From Pseudomonas sp. SCB32 (GTDB lineage Bacteria; Pseudomonadota; Gammaproteobacteria; Pseudomonadales; Pseudomonadaceae): a stretch of DNA of 64,000 nt. The notes beneath the pieces are model-generated. The model searched no databases, was not told the DNA's origin, and saw nothing but the letters and a program-made list of their open reading frames with translations. A program made the translations under genes and the position numbers. Location of the stretch: assembly GCF_009189165.1 (NCBI RefSeq), contig NZ_CP045118.1, positions 558,001 to 622,000 on the forward strand, read 5' to 3'. This document shows, piece by piece, positions 58,571 to 64,000 of this stretch (positions within the stretch are counted from its first letter, which is position 1; each line of letters starts with the position of its first letter).

Positions 58571-61364
58571 GTTGACGATAACCCTGGATACCTTGGTCGA
58601 GGAAGCCTTCCACCTGGTTGCCAACCACGCCGCCAAGGCCTTTCAAGATGATTTGCAGGAACACACCGCGGTCGGCTGTAGACGTCGAAGAAATAACGTT
58701 CTCGTCGTCGTAGTTGACCCAGTAGCGATTGACCAGACGCAGCTTCCAGCAGCAACTGTCGTACTCGAAGCCACTGAGGGCTTCCAGTGTGCGGCTCTGG
58801 CTGTAGTCGAACTGCCAGCGACCGATGGCGGCCCATTGCGGCAGTACCGGCCAGATGAACGAGAAGTCATGCTGGTTGATCTTGTACTGGTCGCTGTTGT
58901 ACTGGAACTGCCCGGTGTTGGGGTTGTAGCTCTTGGTGTCCGCACGATAGCGGTAACCCGCGTTCAGCACCTTGCGTGGATCGGCTTCGGGCTGGTAGTG
59001 GAACATCAAGTTACCGTTGTCGGTATGGTGCGTGTTCGGGTTCCAGTTGTAGTCCGAGCTGGCGTACCAGTCATGGTTGAAGCGGTAGATGCCGGTCAGC
59101 GCGTACGGCGAGCGCCAGGTGTCGGCGTCGGCGTTATTGACCGGGGTATTCGGGTTGGCTGCGTTGTAATTAGTGATATAGGTATCGGTCAGGCCGGGCA
59201 GCTGTACGCGGCGATCGCTGAAGTAGTAGATCTGGCCGGCAGCGATATAGGCGCGCTCGAAACCGTTGTCCTCGATGAAGCGCGAGCCCAGGCCGAGGGA
59301 CAACTGGTTGGCGTCGCCGATGCGGTCCTTGCCGGTGAAGCGGTTCTCACGCCACAGCGAGTCGTAGCTGAAGGTGAACTCGCCCGTGTCGAAGGTCGGC
59401 AGGTTGTCCTGGTTCTTGTACGGCACGTACAGGTACATCGCGCGCGGTTCCAGGGTCTGGCGGAACTTGGTGCCGCCGAAGCTGGTGTCGCGGTCGAAGT
59501 ACAGGCCGCTGTCCAGCTTGGCCAGCGTCAGCGCGCGATCCGGGCTGCTCTCGTAGGTGACGTCGCCGTAGTTTATCTGGGGGTTGGCGAGCTGAGCCTT
59601 GCCGGTGCCATCAAGATCCAGGTCGTACTTGGTATACAAGCCCTTGACCGTCGGGGTCATGTAGCCCCAGCTGCGGTTCATCGGCAGGCTGATACCCGGC
59701 TCCGCATGGAAGCGATCACCGGTGGCACGGGCCAGGCCCTGGATGGAGTTGTCCTGACGTGGATACTGGACCGGGTTTTCCGGGTCCAGGATGTAATAGC
59801 CTTCATCCAGGCTGCGATCGAAACGAACCAGTTCAGTACCGTAGGTGAAGTTCGCTCCGCCCGGATTGAACGGCAGCTTGCCGTCCAGGGTGAGTTGCGG
59901 CAGGCGGTTGTACGGCGTTACGTCGGTCACGGTCGCCAGCTGGTAGGCCTGGGCATTCAGGCGCGCGGTGTAGCTGTCGCCGCGATAGGTCAGCGAGCCC
60001 TGCTGGTTCACGTAGGTCGGCGAACCAAGACCCAGGTTGGTGTCCAGGTCCTGGAAGTAGTACGGGTCGCTGATGCGGGTGTAGTCCACCTGCGCCAGCA
60101 CGCGCGAATCCAAGCCGCTGACGTTCTTCCAGCCGTACAGCCAACGGGTGTCGGTGTAGTGCGGGAAGTCCTGCTTGTCGGTGTCCTTGTCGTTCAGGTA
60201 GGCCGCGTTGAACTGGCCTTCGCTGCTGTGGGTCAGGTAGCGGGCCTCGCCTTCCATCAGCAGGCCGCGCTTGGCCATGTACCGCGGGTACAACGTGGCG
60301 TCGTAGTTCGGCGCCAGGTTGAAGTAGTACGGCGTGGTCAGGGTGAAGCCGGTATTGGTGGTGGTGCCGAACGACGGTGCCAGGAAGCCGGATTGGCGGC
60401 GGTTGTCGATCGGGAAATAGATGTACGGGGTGTAGAACACTGGAATGTCCTTCACCCGCAGGGTCGCGTTGGTCGCGGTGCCGAAGCCGGTAGCCGGGTC
60501 CAGCTTGATGTTGTTGCCCTTGAGGACCCAGGCGTTGCTGCTGGGTTCGCAGCGGGTGTAGGTGCCATCCTTGAGGCGGATGATCGCGTCTTCCTGGCGC
60601 TTGGCGTACAGCGCGCTGCCGCGCACCTGGGCCTTGTGCATGACGTATTCGGCGTTGTCGATCTTCGCTGCGCCGTTGTCCAGCTGCAGGTCGGCATGGT
60701 CGCCGACGATCAGCGCGCCGTTGTCGCGCAGCTTGACGTTGCCGACCAGCTCGCCACGGTTCTCGGACTGGTGCAGGTTGGCTTCGTCAGCCTCCACCTG
60801 CATGCTGCCCTGGCGCAGGACCACGTTACCCGCGAGGGTGGCGATCTGCTTTTCCTGCTCGTAGCGCGACACCTTGGCCGAAACGTAGGTCGGCGCCTCG
60901 TCGTTCGGCGTCTTGTCGTTCATGCCCGGCCGCACTGGCTCGACGTATTCGCCGCCACAGTACGGACCCATCTCCGCCAGCTGGGCGGCGGTCAGCTTGT
61001 CGCGTGGAACCCAGTCGAGGTGGCTGTAGTCGCTGCTGCGCGACTTCAGGCCGCGGCCGCCGGACTGGGTGACCAGTTGCTTGGGTTCTTCGGCGCTGGT
61101 AACGGAGCTGCTGCCGGACGTCTCGCCCTTGGTGGCAGCGGCGGCGCTGCCGCCAGCGCTCACCGCAGTGGCGCTGTGCTGCGGACGCGGAACGCTGGTG
61201 GCGCTCTCCTGCGGTGCGCAGTTCCAGGAGCCGGAGGCCGAAGGTTGGCAGGCGAACTGCTCACCGGGTGCCGCGGTCACAGAGGCGAGCGGCTGAATAG
61301 CCAGCAGGCCACCGGTCACCAGTAAGGGGAATTTTCTACGGAACACGGGGAAATTCACTGCCAT
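58551..61364 (-). CDS. lptD: LPS-assembly outer-membrane protein LptD
   Basis: 937 residues from the ATG at 61364. A signal peptide is followed by a beta-jellyroll OstA domain (about 150–260) and a large C-terminal barrel. Cys pairs that form the inter-domain disulfides can be seen near the N-terminus ([15 protein letters not shown]) and near the C-terminus (DSCCWKL). With LptE it inserts LPS into the outer leaflet. It is divergent from amgK. Confidence 0.98.
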   Translation of the reverse strand: MAVNFPVFRRKFPLLVTGGLLAIQPLASVTAAPGEQFACQPSASGSWNCAPQESATSVPRPQHSATAVSAGGSAAAATKGETSGSSSVTSAEEPKQLVTQSGGRGLKSRSSDYSHLDWVPRDKLTAAQLAEMGPYCGGEYVEPVRPGMNDKTPNDEAPTYVSAKVSRYEQEKQIATLAGNVVLRQGSMQVEADEANLHQSENRGELVGNVKLRDNGALIVGDHADLQLDNGAAKIDNAEYVMHKAQVRGSALYAKRQEDAIIRLKDGTYTRCEPSSNAWVLKGNNIKLDPATGFGTATNATLRVKDIPVFYTPYIYFPIDNRRQSGFLAPSFGTTTNTGFTLTTPYYFNLAPNYDATLYPRYMAKRGLLMEGEARYLTHSSEGQFNAAYLNDKDTDKQDFPHYTDTRWLYGWKNVSGLDSRVLAQVDYTRISDPYYFQDLDTNLGLGSPTYVNQQGSLTYRGDSYTARLNAQAYQLATVTDVTPYNRLPQLTLDGKLPFNPGGANFTYGTELVRFDRSLDEGYYILDPENPVQYPRQDNSIQGLARATGDRFHAEPGISLPMNRSWGYMTPTVKGLYTKYDLDLDGTGKAQLANPQINYGDVTYESSPDRALTLAKLDSGLYFDRDTSFGGTKFRQTLEPRAMYLYVPYKNQDNLPTFDTGEFTFSYDSLWRENRFTGKDRIGDANQLSLGLGSRFIEDNGFERAYIAAGQIYYFSDRRVQLPGLTDTYITNYNAANPNTPVNNADADTWRSPYALTGIYRFNHDWYASSDYNWNPNTHHTDNGNLMFHYQPEADPRKVLNAGYRYRADTKSYNPNTGQFQYNSDQYKINQHDFSFIWPVLPQWAAIGRWQFDYSQSRTLEALSGFEYDSCCWKLRLVNRYWVNYDDENVISSTSTADRGVFLQIILKGLGGVVGNQVEGFLDQGIQGYRQREDNAM

Positions 61365-61493
61365 CTTGTTAATCCGGGCTTCCTGCGAGCCATCGGCCCG
61401 CTCAGGACCGCGAGCCACTCGATGGGCTCAAAAAGATGCTGGATAATAAAGCATGACCCGCGCAACGGCTAGGGCCGTGGAGAACCCCAGAAG

Positions 61494-63187
<1,694 letters not shown>

Positions 63188-63188
63188 G

Positions 63189-63953
63189 GTGTTCTGGCCG
63201 GGCACATTGCTGGGCCTGATCGCTGGCTGGGCACTGGCGAGTATCCCCGGGGCCCTGCTCGGCGGGCTGCTCGGCCAGGTGCTCGATCGTCGCCTGAAGG
63301 TACGTTCCTGGCGCGGGTTGCTGGAGCAGTTGCGCGGAGGCCCACAGGTTGGCGACCGCGAGCTGCTGTTCCTCCTGCTCGGCCGCCTGGCCAAGAGCCG
63401 GGGCCGCGTGCATGACGCGCACATCCAACAGGCGCGGGCGGAAATGCTGCGCCTGCAACTGGATGACAGTGCGCGCCGCCAGGCCATCGAGGCCTTCGGG
63501 CGTGGCAAGAGCGGTGGCGAGTTGCTGGAAATCGGCCTGCGTCAGCGACGCGGCCATGAAGCGACCGCTGAAGGCTTGCTGCTGGCCTGCTGGCGCATGG
63601 CCTGGGCGGCGGGTGCGCCGGGGTCCGCGGAGAAGCATCTGATTCTGCAATGGGGCGACTGGCTCGGGCTCCCGCGTGCCCGCATCCAGGCCCTGGCCGC
63701 AGGCACGGAGCGACCGAAGCCGCCGGTGACGCCGCGCGAATCCTATACCCACGCATTGCGCGTGCTGGGGGTGACCATGGACAGCGAGCCGGAGGCGATC
63801 AAGCGCGCTTACCGCAAGCTGATCAGCCAGAACCACCCGGACAAGCTCGAGGGCCTGGGCGCCAGCCCCGAGCGCATCGTCGCCGCCACCGAGAAGACCC
63901 GCGAGATCCAGGCCGCCTACCTGCTGGTGCGGCAGCGGCGCGGCTTCCGTTAA
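63189..63953 (+). CDS. djlA: DjlA-like membrane-anchored DnaJ protein
   Basis: 254 residues from a GTG at 63189 (GTG TTC TGG), two bases after the murU stop and with GAGG-like context. An N-terminal transmembrane segment (LLGLIAGWALASIPGALLGGLLG), a central TerB/DjlA helical region (about 50–170) and a C-terminal J domain (about 185–254, HPD in SQNHPDKLEG). It recruits DnaK at the inner membrane. Confidence 0.93.
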   Translation: MFWPGTLLGLIAGWALASIPGALLGGLLGQVLDRRLKVRSWRGLLEQLRGGPQVGDRELLFLLLGRLAKSRGRVHDAHIQQARAEMLRLQLDDSARRQAIEAFGRGKSGGELLEIGLRQRRGHEATAEGLLLACWRMAWAAGAPGSAEKHLILQWGDWLGLPRARIQALAAGTERPKPPVTPRESYTHALRVLGVTMDSEPEAIKRAYRKLISQNHPDKLEGLGASPERIVAATEKTREIQAAYLLVRQRRGFR

Positions 63954-64000
63954 TCGGGTTGCCCGACCGGCTCCAGGTGCATCGACAACCAGCCGCGAAT
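63950..64000 (-). CDS. 3' end of a convergent gene (rest outside window)
   Basis: The minus-strand frame is open from the window edge to TAA at 63950, reading ...IRGWLSMHLEPVGQPD. It overlaps the djlA stop by two bases. The sequence is too short to identify. It is listed because the codons look coding-like and tail-to-tail overlap is common in this genome. Confidence 0.4.
   Translation of the reverse strand: MRGWLSMHLEPVGQPD

Noticed and set aside
58230..61325. 1031-codon plus-strand frame opposite lptD and surA
   Set aside because: Antisense to two recognised genes; no start context or domain.

Overview
The window is chromosomal DNA of a high-GC Pseudomonas of the P. aeruginosa group. The evidence is the conserved neighbourhood rmcA–rpoD–dnaG–rpsU–tsaD–plsY–folB–folK–cca–(lipoprotein)–spoVR–DUF444–prkA–glpE–apaH–apaG–rsmA–pdxA–surA–lptD–amgK–murU–djlA, which is the PA0575–PA0598 order of PAO1 as I remember it. 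P. aeruginosa-type REP palindromes are scattered between genes. I name no species, because protein identities cannot be measured here.

Left flank (1–2870): the 5' part of a globin-PAS-GGDEF diguanylate cyclase gene, a small unknown gene, a REP doublet, and a BRO-N (antirepressor-type) gene. A highly structured leader resembling the phage C4 antisense RNA family lies just upstream of the BRO-N gene.

Prophage (2871–35188): an apparently complete temperate myovirus prophage. Excision between the 50-bp direct repeats would give a 32,268-bp circle. It sits in the 3' end of a CAU-anticodon tRNA gene (tRNA-Ile2 type), and the phage copy of the tRNA end rebuilds the gene. Head genes are P2-like (gpQ, P, O, N, M, L, R, S). 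The tail order, with DUF2586 sheath, DUF2597 tube, TraR zinc finger, M15 endolysin, frameshifted chaperone, tape measure, DUF2590, J, I, collar fibre, hub, spike and esterase tailspike, is the HP1/K139 type rather than the P2 type. Late genes run mostly leftward (23696 to 3338); terminase and portal run rightward, followed by an Ogr activator. The lysogeny module (two tandem XRE repressors, integrase, one possible cargo gene) runs rightward from 32975. The divergent early operon (Cox-like, primase-helicase, small genes including a CsrA/RsmA homologue) runs leftward from 32882 to a terminator at 27660. An AT-rich, palindrome-filled gap (27201–27690) separates early from late DNA.

Right flank (35189–64000): the rebuilt tRNA, whose promoter overlaps the rmcA stop codon; then c-di-GMP turnover (rmcA), the macromolecular-synthesis genes (rpoD, dnaG, rpsU), tRNA modification and repair (tsaD, cca), phospholipid and folate synthesis (plsY, folB, folK), the stress-linked spoVR–DUF444–prkA operon, and the outer-membrane, PLP and murein-recycling cluster (glpE to djlA).

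The most noteworthy signals are a textbook A-AAA-AAG slippery site in the tail chaperone gene, paired integrase arm-type sites at both prophage ends, duplicated translationally coupled repressors over palindromic operators, a phage-borne CsrA, the C4-like RNA plus BRO-N gene, and an iteron-like GGAAC cluster beside the primase.
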